The position numbers were made by a program, and so were the translations under genes. A stretch of DNA of 64,000 nucleotides from assembly GCA_004794655.1 (NCBI GenBank), contig SMMW01000180.1, forward strand, positions 1 through 64,000. Direction: 5' to 3'. The first letter of the stretch is position 1. Every line of letters starts with the position of its first letter. The notes beneath the pieces are model-generated. The model was not told where the DNA came from, did no database searches, and saw nothing but the letters and a program-made list of their open reading frames with translations. The stretch comes from Marisa cornuarietis. Taxonomy: Eukaryota; Mollusca; Gastropoda; Architaenioglossa; Ampullariidae. Below, piece by piece: positions 1-13,600 of this stretch.

Positions 1-3000
1 CTAAAGGGAATATGATGTATCATATATATATATATATATATACTGTACACATGACCTAAAGTAGATATGACGTATCTCATATAGACATGTCCATGGGCTA
101 AAGGGGATATGATGTATTATATATATATATATATACTGTACACATGACCTAAAGTAGATATGACGTATCTCATATAGACATGTCCATGGGCTAAAGGGGA
201 TATGATGTATCATATATATATATATACTGTACACATGACCTAAAGTAGACATGACGTATCTCATATAGACATGTCCATGGGCTAAAGGGGATATGATGTA
301 TTATATATATATACTGTACACATGACCTAAAGTAGATATGACGTATCTCATATAGACATGTCCATGGGCTAAAGGGGATATGATGTATCATATATATATA
401 TATACTGTATACATGACCTAAAGTAGACATGACGTATCTCATATAGACATGTCCATGGCCTAAAGTGGGTATGATGTATCATATATATATATATACTGTA
501 CACATGACCTAAAGTAGATATGACGTATCTCATATAGACATGTCCATGGGCTAAAGGGGATATGATGTATCATATATATATATATATACATGACCTAAAG
601 TAGATATGACGTATCTCATATAGACATGTCCATGGGCTAAAGGGAATATGATGTATTATATATATATATATACTGTACACATGACCTAAAGTAGATATGA
701 CGTATCTCATATAGACATGTCCATGGGCTAAAGGGGATATGATGTATCATATATATATATATACTGTACACATGACCTAAAGTAGATATGACGTATCTCA
801 TATAGACATGTCCATGGCCTAAAGTGGGTATGATGTATCATATATATATATATATACTGTATACATGACCTAAAGTAGATATGGCATTATCTCATATAGA
901 CATGTCCATGGGCTAAAGGGGATATGATGTATCATATATATATATATATATACTGTACACATGACCTAAAGTAGACATGTATCTCATATAGACATGTCCA
1001 TGGGCTAAAGGGGTATGATGTATTATATATATATATATACTGTACACATGACCTAAAGTAGATATGACGTATCTCATATAGACATGTCCATGGGCTAAAG
1101 GGGATATGATGTATCATATATATATATATACATGACCTAAAGTAGATATGACGTATCTCATATAGACATGTCCATGGGCTAAAGGGAATATGATGTATTA
1201 TATATATATATATATACTGTACACATGACCTAAAGTAGATATGACGTATCTCATATAGACATGTCCATGGGCTAAAGGGGATATGATGTATCATATATAT
1301 ATATACTGTATACATGACCTAAAGTAGATATGACGTATCTCATATAGACATGTCCATGGCCTAAAGTGGGTATGATGTATCATATATATATATATATACT
1401 GTACACATGACCTAAAGTAGATATGACGTATCTCATATAGACATGTCCATGGGCTAAAGGGGATATGATGTATCATATATATATATACATGACCTAAAGT
1501 AGATATGACGTATCTCATATAGACATGTCCATGGGCTAAAGGGAATATGATGTATCATATATATATATATATACTGTACACATGACCTAAAGTAGATATG
1601 ACGTATCTCATATAGACATGTCCATGGGCTAAAGGGGATATGATGTATCATATATATATATATACTGTACACATGACCTAAAGTAGATATGACGTATCTC
1701 ATATAGACATGTCCATGGGCTAAAGGGGTATGATGTATCATATATATATATATATATACTGTACACATGACCTAAAGTAGATATGACGTATCTCATATAG
1801 ACATGTCCATGGGCTAAAGGGGATATGATGTATCATATATATATATATATATATACTGTACACATGACCTAAAGTAGATATGACGTATCTCATATAGACA
1901 TGTCCATGGGCTAAAGGGGATATGATGTATCATATATATATATATATACTGTACACATGACCTAAAGTAGATATGACGTATCTCATATAGACATGTCCAT
2001 GGGCTAAAGGGGATATGATGTATTATATATATATATACTGTACACATGACCTAAAGTAGATATGACGTATCTCATATAGACATGTCCATGTCTAAAGGGG
2101 ATATGATGTATTATATATATATATATATACTGTACACATGACCTAAAGTAGATATGACGTATCTCATATAGACATGTCCATGGGCTAAAGGGGATATGAT
2201 GTATCATATATATATATATATACTGTACACATGACCTAAAGTAGATATGACGTATCTCATATAGACATGTCCATGTCTAAAGGGGATATGATGTATTATA
2301 TATATATATATATACTGTACACATGACCTAAAGTAGATATGACGTATCTCATATAGACATGTCCATGGGCTAAAGGGGATATGATGTATCATATATATAT
2401 ATATACTGTACACATGACCTAAAGTAGACATGACGTATCTCATATAGACATGTCCATGGGCTAAAGGGGATATGATGTATATATATATATATATACTGTA
2501 CACATGACCTAAAGTAGATATGACGTATCTCATATAGACATGTCCATGGGCTAAAGGGGATATGATGTATCATATATATATATACTGTATACATGACCTA
2601 AAGTAGACATGACGTATCTCATATAGACATGTCCATGGCCTAAAGTGGGTATGATGTATCATATATATATATATATACTGTATACATGACCTAAAGTAGA
2701 TATGACGTATCTCATATAGACATGTCCATGGGCTAAAGGGGATATGATGTATCATATATATATATATATACATGACCTAAAGTAGATATGACGTATCTCA
2801 TATAGACATGTCCATGGGCTAAAGGGAATATGATGTATCATATATATATATATATATACTGTACACATGACCTAAAGTAGATATGACGTATCTCATATAG
2901 ACATGTCCATGGGCTAAAGGGGATATGATGTATCATATATATATATATATACTGTACACATGACCTAAAGTAGATATGACGTATCTCATATAGACATGTC

Positions 3001-3835
3001 CATGGGCTAAAGGGGATATGATGTATTATATATATATATATATACTGTACACATGACCTAAAGTAGATATGACGTATCTCATATAGACATGTCCATGGGC
3101 TAAAGGGGATATGATGTATCATATATATATATATATACTGTACACATGACCTAAAGTAGACATGACGTATCTCATATAGACATGTCCATGGGCTAAAGGG
3201 GATATGATGTATTATATATATATATATACTGTACACATGACCTAAAGTAGATATGACGTATCTCATATAGACATGTCCATGGGCTAAAGGGGATATGATG
3301 TATCATATATATATATATATACATGACCTAAAGTAGATATGACGTATCTCATATAGACATGTCCATGGGCTAAAGGGAATATGATGTATTATATATATAT
3401 ATACTGTACACATGACCTAAAGTAGATATGACGTATCTCATATAGACATGTCCATGGGCTAAAGGGGATATGATGTATCATATATATATATACTGTATAC
3501 ATGACCTAAAGTAGACATGACGTATCTCATATAGACATGTCCATGGCCTAAAGTGGGTATGATGTATCATATATATATATATATATACTGTACACATGAC
3601 CTAAAGTAGATATGACGTATCTCATATAGACATGTCCATGGGCTAAAGGGGATATGATGTATCATATATATATACATGACCTAAAGTAGATATGACGTAT
3701 CTCATATAGACATGTCCATGGGCTAAAGGGAATATGATGTATCATATATATATATATACTGTATACATGACCTAAAGTAGATATGACGTATCTCATATAG
3801 ACATGTCCATGGGCTAAAGGGGATATGATGTATCA
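1..3835. repeat. Satellite array, ~90-bp unit with a variable (TA)n segment
   Basis: About 43 head-to-tail copies fill the stretch. Each unit reads roughly ATGACCTAAAGTAGATATGA, then CGTATCTCATATAGACATGT, then CCATGGGCTAAAGGGGATAT, then GATGTATCAT followed by a TA run of variable length and CTGTACAC. Length differences come almost only from the TA run. A variant with CCATGGCCTAAAGTGGG recurs at about 455, 815, 1356, 2636 and 3541, at spacings near multiples of 90. The array enters from beyond the left edge. Because ACAP exons lie to its right and the ankyrin exons of that gene are not in the window, it probably lies inside an ACAP intron. The many short minus-strand open frames here are products of the repeat and not genes. 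Confidence 0.97.
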
Positions 3836-3905
3836 ATTATGTTCATGCCCTATAGTGGGTTCCATGTATTATATATGTTCAACACCTAATGTGTGCTACA
3901 TGGTA
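3836..3905. repeat. Decayed edge of the satellite
   Basis: At the right margin the TA run disappears and two diverged half-length copies follow: a ...CCCTATAGTGGGTTCCATG piece and a ...CACCTAATGTGTGCTACATGG piece. Ordinary intron sequence then follows up to 4418, in which I see no feature. The decay at the border is what unequal exchange predicts for an array edge. Confidence 0.6.
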
Positions 3906-4418
3906 AACTAAGATCTGCTGCATTTCAGTTCACCAGGATTGCATTAACTGCCATGAGATAGAAGTATCTATCTTGACCTCGTAATTGAATGTTTGGAGCA
4001 TTATCTTCAGTAAAAGTGTTGAAACAAAGAAACAGCACCCTGAAGGGAAGAGGTTTAGTCTAGAATTCACAACCATACAACTGAAGCTCTATCTACATTT
4101 TACACAAGAGCCTTGAAACAAAGCTACAAACCAAATTTCGTGCTCACATAACAGTAAGCTCTGGGCAGCATTTCATCTTTGTAAAAAACTTACACAGCAA
4201 ACAAATTCCCAAGCAACACATGCTATCAACTGACTAAAATTTCATACTTTTAACACAAAAGGCATCTCCATAACAAGTGCAATAAAAATAATACTCTAGC
4301 ATTTACATTGTTTTGTCATTCTTGTTACTAAAAAACATTTGAACAAAGATACAACAAAAAGCAAATAAAGCCCCAAATCCCCAAAACCAAAGAAAAGAAG
4401 CAAAGCAGAGGATAGTAC

Positions 4419-4639
4419 CGGCACCTTCCAGAAGCCCACTGGCCAGGTCCTCTGGCTCAGACTGTGACCATTCTTCCCTGGAGTTCTCCTTGGTCATTGA
4501 GCGTCCAGGAGAACGTCGGATTTTCTTGCGGACACTCCAGCCACGTATCTTGTTTCCAGAGGGCATTGTTACTTCATCTAGCTTGCTAACAAACGCTCGT
4601 TTAACATACTTTGCTGTGATCCAAGCCTCCCTCTGTGCC
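4419..4639 (-). CDS. ACAP exon 17: end of ArfGAP and linker to ankyrin repeats
   Basis: The exon begins [20 protein letters not shown], the conserved last helix of the ArfGAP region (family form: REAWIxAKYVEKKFV). A basic, Ser-rich linker follows: [20 protein letters not shown] and [18 protein letters not shown]. It probably ends at GGTGCCG|GTACTA. The open frame beyond the donor encodes a Phe/Trp-rich tail with a stop at 4303. I read that tail as intron and not as a membrane anchor, because no ACAP has one. Confidence 0.88.
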
Positions 4640-7600
4640 CTGCAAACCCAATCAGACACAGAATGGTACAATCATATAGAATGGTCGATTTGACCAATTG
4701 CAAATTTGACCATGGCACAAGCTGATTCAACCATGACCCAGAGTCAATTTGACCACAATCACAGCCAACAGTCGATTCAATCACATTATCACCTATGCGA
4801 TAATCGGGCCACGAAATAAGCGTCTTCTCCTTTATTGTCCTCAGCTGACCTGTGCATGTCGATCTTCGTCTCTCCTTCATTTGTGTGTGTGTGTGTGTGT
4901 GTGATGCTTTATAGAAATAATTTTGTTGGTAAGACAAAATACTTAAGTTAGCTTCCATTAGCATGTAGCACAATATACACAGGATATTTTTTTTTAAGGC
5001 TTGCACCACACATTCGGTCTGAAAGTAGCCACAGGCATATCTCCACATATCACAGTGAGATAACTCCATCTAAGCAAGTCTCCACAAACTCCATATATGG
5101 CTACTTTGACTAACAGTTAGATATGCTGAGTAGTTCTACAAATCATTCAAAGTTGCACTTAACAGGTGTGCTTTGTGGTCGTGGGTTATACAACTGTGCC
5201 ACGTCAATTGCTCTGCTATTGCTTAAGTTTAACTTAGCAAGAGATGTATTTATTTTTCTTGATCAGACATAGATATCCATGCACCATATTACTTCAAACA
5301 GCATCCATTTTATAACAATGACAACTGGCCTATGTATCTTAGGCGACCAATTTGTGTTGAAAGAAAATATAGTTTTGTTACTTTTACAGACAATGAGCAG
5401 TAAATGTGTCATTAAACTGAATAGTAACTTCTCTATGCCGTCGAATTGATTGAGAGTGGTCAAAATGACTCAGGACTGCGGTTGAATCGACTGAGGCCAC
5501 TTACAGAATTGACTGTGGGGTGTGGACAAATCAACTAGGGGTCATGGTTGAATCGAATCATGCATGGTCAAACAGGTAAATGGTCGAATTGACTGGTGAC
5601 CTGCCAATCCATGGAGACTACACATGGCACAAAGAACACAAAGATGTTTAGCAGATAAGCTTACCATCCCCTGGTCGTACTTACTTATCTAACTGTTCAT
5701 TACAAATGGAGAAAACTTTAGATGATTACACACACACACTCACAAACACACACACACACACACACACAAATAGTACTGAACATGTCCTTACATCACATGA
5801 TGATAAACATAAATGTACCTGCTGCATGAAGGAGTTGCACGTGGTGCAATGCTCTCATCCACGTTGGCCTCATAACAGCGATTAACAACTTCGTTGCCTA
5901 GTTCTAGCATGACTTTGACGAGTTCTGGGTCCCAGGTATCAAGAGTAATGGATCGAACCTAAAACACAATAAGCATCTTCCTGCTACAGTTTGCCACATT
6001 TTATGTCTTCATTTGCAAAACACTTCTTTTTTGCTAGTTCGTATAGCAGCAGTGATTTTGTTCCTCCTGCACTTCTACAGACACATTCCCTTCAATAGTG
6101 ATTCTACCCCCATAGTAATTCTAATGCATCTTTCGTCCTTTTTGAAAAAGAAATAAAACTTTTAATTCTCTTTATTTGATGCTTGTCAGATGACATGACC
6201 ACAGGAGTTTACTGCTATCCAACACCTGCCAACTACATTCCTTGTTTAACAGTTACAAGTAGTTTGTCACTAACAACAATCGACCATTTTGGAGAGCAAT
6301 GAACTCTTATGATGATGTCATGTGGTAAACTGAAGAAGAAAGGTAGAACCCCCCCCCCTCTCCTCAAACAACCACTAACTACTGACATCCCTCAGTCTGA
6401 CCTTTGACTTGTGCACACCAAAGCTTCTGTGTGCTCCTGAGCACTCTATACACAGTGTGATGCCGAGGTTAATGCTGGCCCACCGTGGGTCAGCAGCTCC
6501 ACAGTCGCAGCAGATGTTGTTGCCGGGGACAGCCAGTAACTGATCCATGCGTCTGCAACACGTTCAGGCTGCAGTCTTTTCAACAGGAAGCAATTTTCAG
6601 CATCAGCAAACAGAATAACTTAAATGCTGATTTGCTTGTGGCATGTACTCATGTTGACAACAAAACAGTGTCTTTACGTTTTGGTTCTGAAAATGTACTT
6701 TAAATCTTGTGCCTTTATAACTCACGAAGAAGACAGACAAAATCTAAAAGTTAAGCTTTTCTTAGACTGTCATTTTTAACAATTATTCCTAATGAGAGGC
6801 TGACCACAAAGAAGAGATTATACTATGTCCTCATGCCATGACTTAGATGCCAGGCTGGTAAACTAAAGTTGGAAACAAAGTGAAAGTCTGACCAATTCTT
6901 TCATGATTTCTTACCTCTCATCAATATAGTTGAGATTTTAAGATAAGCTTTACTGTACTTTGGACTTGCTTTTATTAAATGTCATTTCTAGTCCTTAAAA
7001 AAAAAAATTTTGTTCATTTTTGTCGTTTCAATGTCCTATATAATTCATGAAAAGTGTCATATAGCACTGCTCCCTTACAGTCGAGCTTTGTTCTTGGCTT
7101 CTGATTTTGGAGTGACAGCAGACGCCTCAGAAGATATTGAGGAATCTGGGGAGCTTGCATCTTGAGTTTTAACTTCCTCCTGTAGAGCACAGTGAGATAA
7201 ATTAGTTGTTGTATGACATTCATCCCCATTATCCACAACACTGCAACATCTAATATTTGCTTGGCAATTCAATGTTCCATCACTAACTATGGCCTCATTT
7301 GAGATGTAATTCTGCATTTCTATGCAAACTCAAAGCAGCAGACCAACTCAAAGAATCCATGAAAAAAACTTAGATGCCACACAGCCTCAAAAAAGGATTT
7401 CAATATTTTCTGGAACAAAATGATCTATCCACAGTCAACACAAACAAACATCAGAGATCAGTTTTGTAGCACAGGTCATCTTTTGACAGAAAGCAGAATT
7501 TGGCTCACCGAGGGTTCATGGTCGTGCATCGTGTCTCGGTATGCCTTGCTGATGCAGTCTGCGAGGGCAGTGATCCAGGCCTGACATTCTTGTTCAGAAT

Positions 7601-10600
7601 CGGCCTGCAGCATGTGACTCCTGATCACAGCCCAGATGTGACAGGTAAGACATTCAAGCCAGCGGCCTCCTCACAAGCTCACCTCATCCTCTCCAAACTC
7701 TCCACTCCTCTCTCTTATGCCCAACATCTTCACGCATCCAAATGTGGCCCAAAGCATTTACTGCTAATGTGCAACTGCATTAGTATTATTACAGTGTTTT
7801 AATGTCCTAACACAGTCAATATATATCAGGCTAATTTCAGTCAATGCGTTTGTGGAAACATGGATCTTTATGTCACAATAACTATAAACTAAATGTCTGA
7901 CTAGCTTGCAGCAAGAATATCACATTGCTACCTGGCAGGGGAGAGCACCTCAAAGCAAAAGCGACGATCAGCTTCTGCCCCAGGCCTGATGGTGCACAGA
8001 CGCAAGTCCTCTTCCATGACTGTCAAACAATCTTTGGAACGCTTCCGATATACCAGCTGACTGTTTTGAATAATGAACCACCGCCTGCAACAACCATTTT
8101 CTTATTACAGTGCACTAGCTCACTCTTCCAACACTTGAAACTGAATCCTTACCATGGCAAACCAATATCTAAGCCCCCAAAATTTCTTTATTACAGTAAA
8201 GCAGCTGAATGTTTGGAATAACTAAATTTCTAAACTTGCATGAACGGCACCAGAAATGACAAAAGTGAATAAAGTGTTGTTACCAGTGGCAAGTGTAGAT
8301 AAAGTCAAGGCTGCAAATGCTCTGATTGAAAGTAGCTATTTGTAAGATTGCATTCATTAGAATTTCATTTCTTTGACTTCAATATTCCTGAGTTCAATCT
8401 AATCTAGTGTTGTGCAAACCCACATGCCCTCTGTCATGCTACTTGCTGCTTTCTCTGGCAGGTGTTGATCAGCTGACCAGGTCAACATCTGTTTTGGTTT
8501 GCACTCTGAATTTACTTTTACTTGCTGCGAAATTCTCAGCTACACTTTCATGATCAGTTGTTTGAGTGATATAAAATGAGATAAAATGAGAAGAACTCTC
8601 TACTCTTATCACATACAGAATGACAGAAACTCCTCTCCCACACAGAATAAAGGCAGCCTTATCAATTACTAAATTACAGCAGTATTATCACACACAGAAT
8701 GAGAGAAACTCTAGTCCCATCACACACAGCATGAAAGAACATATAGTCCTATACAGACAGCATGTGTTTACCAACTGTAAATAATTTAAAAAATAAAAAC
8801 AAATTTTTTTCCCTGCTACAAGGTCAAAGGAAATATGATGAAGACTTCATAAGGTGGATCAAATGGCACAGCAGGCTGGGAATCGCTGCTAAAGATGTTA
8901 GGGAGCAGAAAATAAAACATTGCTGGCAAGAGAGTCAGGTCAAGAACATAAAAAAATGCAACTTGATGCATTTTAAACTACAGTTCTTGCAAAATGATAG
9001 GAACCAAGCACCTGCCAAAATAAAGAAAAGTGTGTGGCTATATATGCTGAAGCAAGTGTGCACATGAATACATGCATCTGTGAATTGAGAGAGTGCAGAC
9101 ATATGCATGAGGGTGTGTGTTTGAGGCCTCAGCAGCACAGACCTGACCCACTGGCGGAAAGCATTGCTGGTGCGCTTGAAGAGGTAGCCCTCCATGGCAA
9201 GTGGAGCATCAGCATCTCCTGGAGAGACTGCAGCTGGCCCACAAAGTACATCGGTCTGTGCACATAAATTGAGAAGAACTCTACTCTTATCACATACAGA
9301 ATGACAGAAACTCTTCTCCCACACAGAATAAAGGCAGCCTTATCAATTACTAAATTACAGCAGTATTATCACACACAGAATGAGAGAAACTCTAGGCCCA
9401 TCACACACAGCATGACAGAACATATAGTCCTATACAGACAGCATGTGTCTACATGTCTGGCACCTCATCACTGGTTGGCATGTCTGTGTAATACTCTCTT
9501 ACAAATTACAATCTACTATTTATTTTAATCTAAACAATCTAAAGACTATCAATATTTCTTTCAAAGCTGACATGCTTCCATGGCCCAAACTCCACATTTT
9601 TGTTTTACTAACACCACAGCCTCATGATCTCTAGTTAAGTTATCTCCTGGGATTCAGCACACAGCTCTTTGTAATCATCATTACCTCATCAAGGAGGAAT
9701 TCCTATAGCCCCATTATATAACAACAAGTGCCTGAGGAGGCTGCTCTGGATCATGTATAGAAAACACAAAATCAATGATTTTGTACAAAGCACAGTTGCC
9801 ACCCTTTAGGACCCCAGGAACCTTTACAACAGACATAAGCTGGTTTGGTTTGGCCGTGACTCTGCATGATACCTTGTTGAAGATTGTCCTTTAAGGTACC
9901 TTTGAGCGCAATCAACACTGTGGTGGTTAGGGGAAGAACAGACTTACAAATATCAAGTACTACAAAATCCAGTTACTTAAAAACATGTTTTGCTCAACTA
10001 GTTCTTTAAGCTAGGAGCTTACATTTTTGTGAAAATGAATCATTTCGGCCATGTTTTCAAGTATTAGGACAACTCAGTTGAAACAGTCATGCATTCAAAC
10101 AGACTGACAGTAAAAAGATTAAAGAGTTTACCTAATCATAAAATATCACTTTTTCACCCAACTAGTGTTTTAAAGAAAGCAATATATCTAAAAAGGCAGC
10201 ACCAGTTCTGCAAACACAAAACTATACTGCTTTCTAATTTCTTGGGATTTTTCAGAGTTATTTTGAGACAAGTGGAAAGCGGCCTCAACATGTCCACACC
10301 TATATTTCTCCTGCTTCAGCCAAGCATGTCTTCACCTTAACCACAGGCTGCAGTCTTTGTTTATTCAAGTTTTTGTTTATCCATCCTACCCGCCTACTAC
10401 CGTTCCATTATGCCACCACACATTCCCGCCCACATGCTCTGCAAGTGAAGCCTGCACCAGATGTAGCATTCTCTTCTTCTCATTCACACACACACACACA
10501 CACACACACGCAGGCATGAGCGCCTGTAGTTGTTAAAAATCCAGCTCTTGTAAACTTCAGTCATGTGTCAAGGTTAGCTACCCGCAATCTTTAGAATCAA

Positions 10601-13600
10601 GAAATGGAAGGAAAACCTCCCACTCCCCACCCCCACCACTTTGTAATTTGCAGTTTCTTTCCCATGGGTCCCATGGGTCCCTGTTTATTGTCTTGGCCTT
10701 ACATCTCTTACTCTCTGTCTAAGGTCTGTGCGTCACAGTGAACCCTGTGAACGACACCCAACAATGATTACAAAGAATCGTTTACTTCCTTGAACTCAGC
10801 AGGCTGATCTCCGTGTTGTGAATGGGACGCTTCAGTAAACTGGGAGCCTACCCTGGGAGCCTACTGTCAGAAAACTTGGACAATGAGCGCAGTTTTGACA
10901 TTGTACAGTATATGGAGAATGGGAGGGAAATACAGTACATGGACCACAAGGACCCGCCTACAAATATCATCTGAAACACAAACACACACACAAAGAAGAC
11001 CGGCTGATCGCCATCCATATTACCACCCGAATATCTTGCCGGAGTATGTGCTTTGTCAGCAGTACCCGAGGTGAAGTCGGCAACTGATGAGTGTGATGGA
11101 GAGGGAGGATGCTGTGTGTCGTACATGACAAGTGCCGCCACCAGACCAGAAAATAGTAAGGTGCATAGCGCCGCCCAGTACTTGTTACTCCACATGTTTG
11201 CATGTTTACAGGTCTCCACTCTACAACAGAAGTTGTCTCCCCCACCCCTATATCAAATGTCAGTACTGTCAGTACTGCCCATGGCCGTCATCAGACTGAA
11301 AAGCGGATGTCACTGAGGTCAAACGAGGTTGGCGTCGTAAGCAGACGACTCCCCCCCCCCCCGAGGCAACCTATTAAAGGCTGTGTTAATGGTCGTCTAA
11401 TGGCAGTATTGGGGGGGGGGGGGCAGGTCGCTTATTTAACAGGAGTGCACGGCGTTGCCCGGATTAATAGTCACCGTGAACTCCTCCAACTCCTCTCAAC
11501 TTTGATCTATCATTTTATAGCCAAACTGTCAAACGTTTGTTCTTTTCGTATTTGTTGTACTCTTGGTGTCCCTTCCCTAACTTGTTGAGGTTAGTCGACC
11601 TGTAATGGCATCTCTTACTCCTTCTCATCGACTGACGCATCCTTAATGTTTATATATAAGTATATATACTTGTAACTTGAGTGTGAGACCGCTAGTCTTT
11701 CTGTGTGCGTGACTGCCAGCATGTGACTCCTCAACTGTGTGAATTCAAGCCTGTGAGACTGTGACTGTGCTAGCCTGTGACTGTGAGACTGTGACTGTGC
11801 TAGCCTGTGACTGTGAGACTGACTGTGCTAGTCTGTGACTGTGAAACTGTGACTGTCCTAGTCTATAACTGTGAGACTGCTAGACTGTGCTAGTCTGTGA
11901 CTGTGAGACTGTGATTGTCCTAGTCTGTGACTGTGAAACTGTGACTGTCCTAGTCTATAACTGTGAGACTGCTAGACTGTGCTAGTCTGTGACTGTGAGA
12001 CTGTGACTGTCCTAGTCTGTGACTGTGAAACTGTGACTGTCCTAGTCTATAACTGTGAGACTGCTAGACTGTGCTAGTCTGTGACTGTGAGACTGTGACT
12101 GTCCTAGTCTGTGACTGTGAAACTGTGACTGTCCTAGTCTATGACTGTGAGACTGCTAGACTGTGCTAGCCTGTGACTGTGAGACTGTGATTGTCCTAGT
12201 CTGTGACTGTGAAACTGTGACTGTCCTAGTCTATAACTGTGAGACTGCTAGACTGTGCTAGTCTGTGACTGTGAGACTGTGACTGTCCTAGTCTGTGACT
12301 GTGAAACTGTGACTGTCCTAGTCTGTGACTGTGAAACTGTGACTGTACTAGCCTGTGACTGTGAGACTGTGACTGTCCTAGTCTGTGACTGTGAAACTGT
12401 GACTGTCCTAGTCTATAACTGTGAGACTGCTAGACTGTGCTAGTCTGTGACTGTGAGACTGTGACTGTCCTAGTCTGTGACTGTGAAACTGTGACTGTCC
12501 TAGTCTATAACTGTGAGACTGCTAGACTGTGCTAGTCTGTGACTGTGAGACTGTGACTGTCCTAGTCTGTGACTGTGAAACTGTGACTGTCCTAGTCTGT
12601 GACTGTGAAACTGTGACTGTCCTGGTCTATAACTGTGAGACTGCTAGACTGTGCTAGCCTGTGACTGTGAAACTGTGACTGTCCTAGTCTATGACTGTGT
12701 GACAGTCAGCCTATGTGCGTGTATCAGCCAGCCAGCAAGCCAGCCTGCCAGCCTTAGATGTGAGAGTGGGTGGAGGCCAAGGCATGTGGTGGAAGTCCCG
12801 TGTCGGGGGATGGTGGAGGCAAGCACTCTTAGCGCCACGTGTTTTCGTGGGACGGTTTCTAATTTTACAGCTTTCTTGAATGTTCTTGCATGCCTGCCAT
12901 GTTTTGGCGGGTCCTGATTAACAACCTGCTGTATCTGCTAAAACATTCCCAGCCTCCCGGCCTCCCGGCCATTGTTGCTGTCAACAACAAACTCTTACGG
13001 CCACGTTGGCGCCCACTTTATGAAATAACATCCTCCTGCCCTGCATCGTCACTCTGTATACCCTGGCACCTCACCTACTCTACACACCGTCACTCTGCAT
13101 ACCCAGGCACCTCACCTACTCTACACACCGTCACTCTGTATACCCTGGCACCTCACCTAGTCTACACACCGTCACTCTGTATACCCTGGCACCTCACCTA
13201 CTCTACACACCGTCACTCTGCATACCCAGGCACCTCACCTACTCTACACACCGTCACTCTGCATACCCTGGCACCTCACCTACTCTACACACCGTCACTC
13301 TGCATACCCAGGCACCTCACCTACTCTACACACCGTCACTCTGCATACCCAGGCACCTCACCTACTCTACACACCGTCACTCTGCATACCCTGGCACCTC
13401 ACCTACTCTACACACCGTCACTCTGCATACCCAGGCACCTCACCTACTCTACACACCGTCACTCTGCATACCCTGGCACCTCACCTACTCTACACACCGT
13501 CACTCTGTATACCCTGGCACCTCACCTACTCTACACCGTCACTCTGCATACCCTGGCACCTCACCTACTCTACACACCGTCACTCTGCATACCCAGGCAC

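Noticed and set aside
1..3835. CRISPR-like array of regularly spaced repeats
   Set aside because: The spacers are the same TA-rich sequence and vary only in TA number, and the surrounding genes are eukaryotic. This is satellite DNA.
4303..4418. Hydrophobic C-terminal tail (Phe/Trp-rich) on the ACAP frame as a membrane anchor
   Set aside because: It follows a plausible donor (GGTGCCG|GTACTA), and ACAP proteins continue with ankyrin repeats. Reading into the intron explains it.
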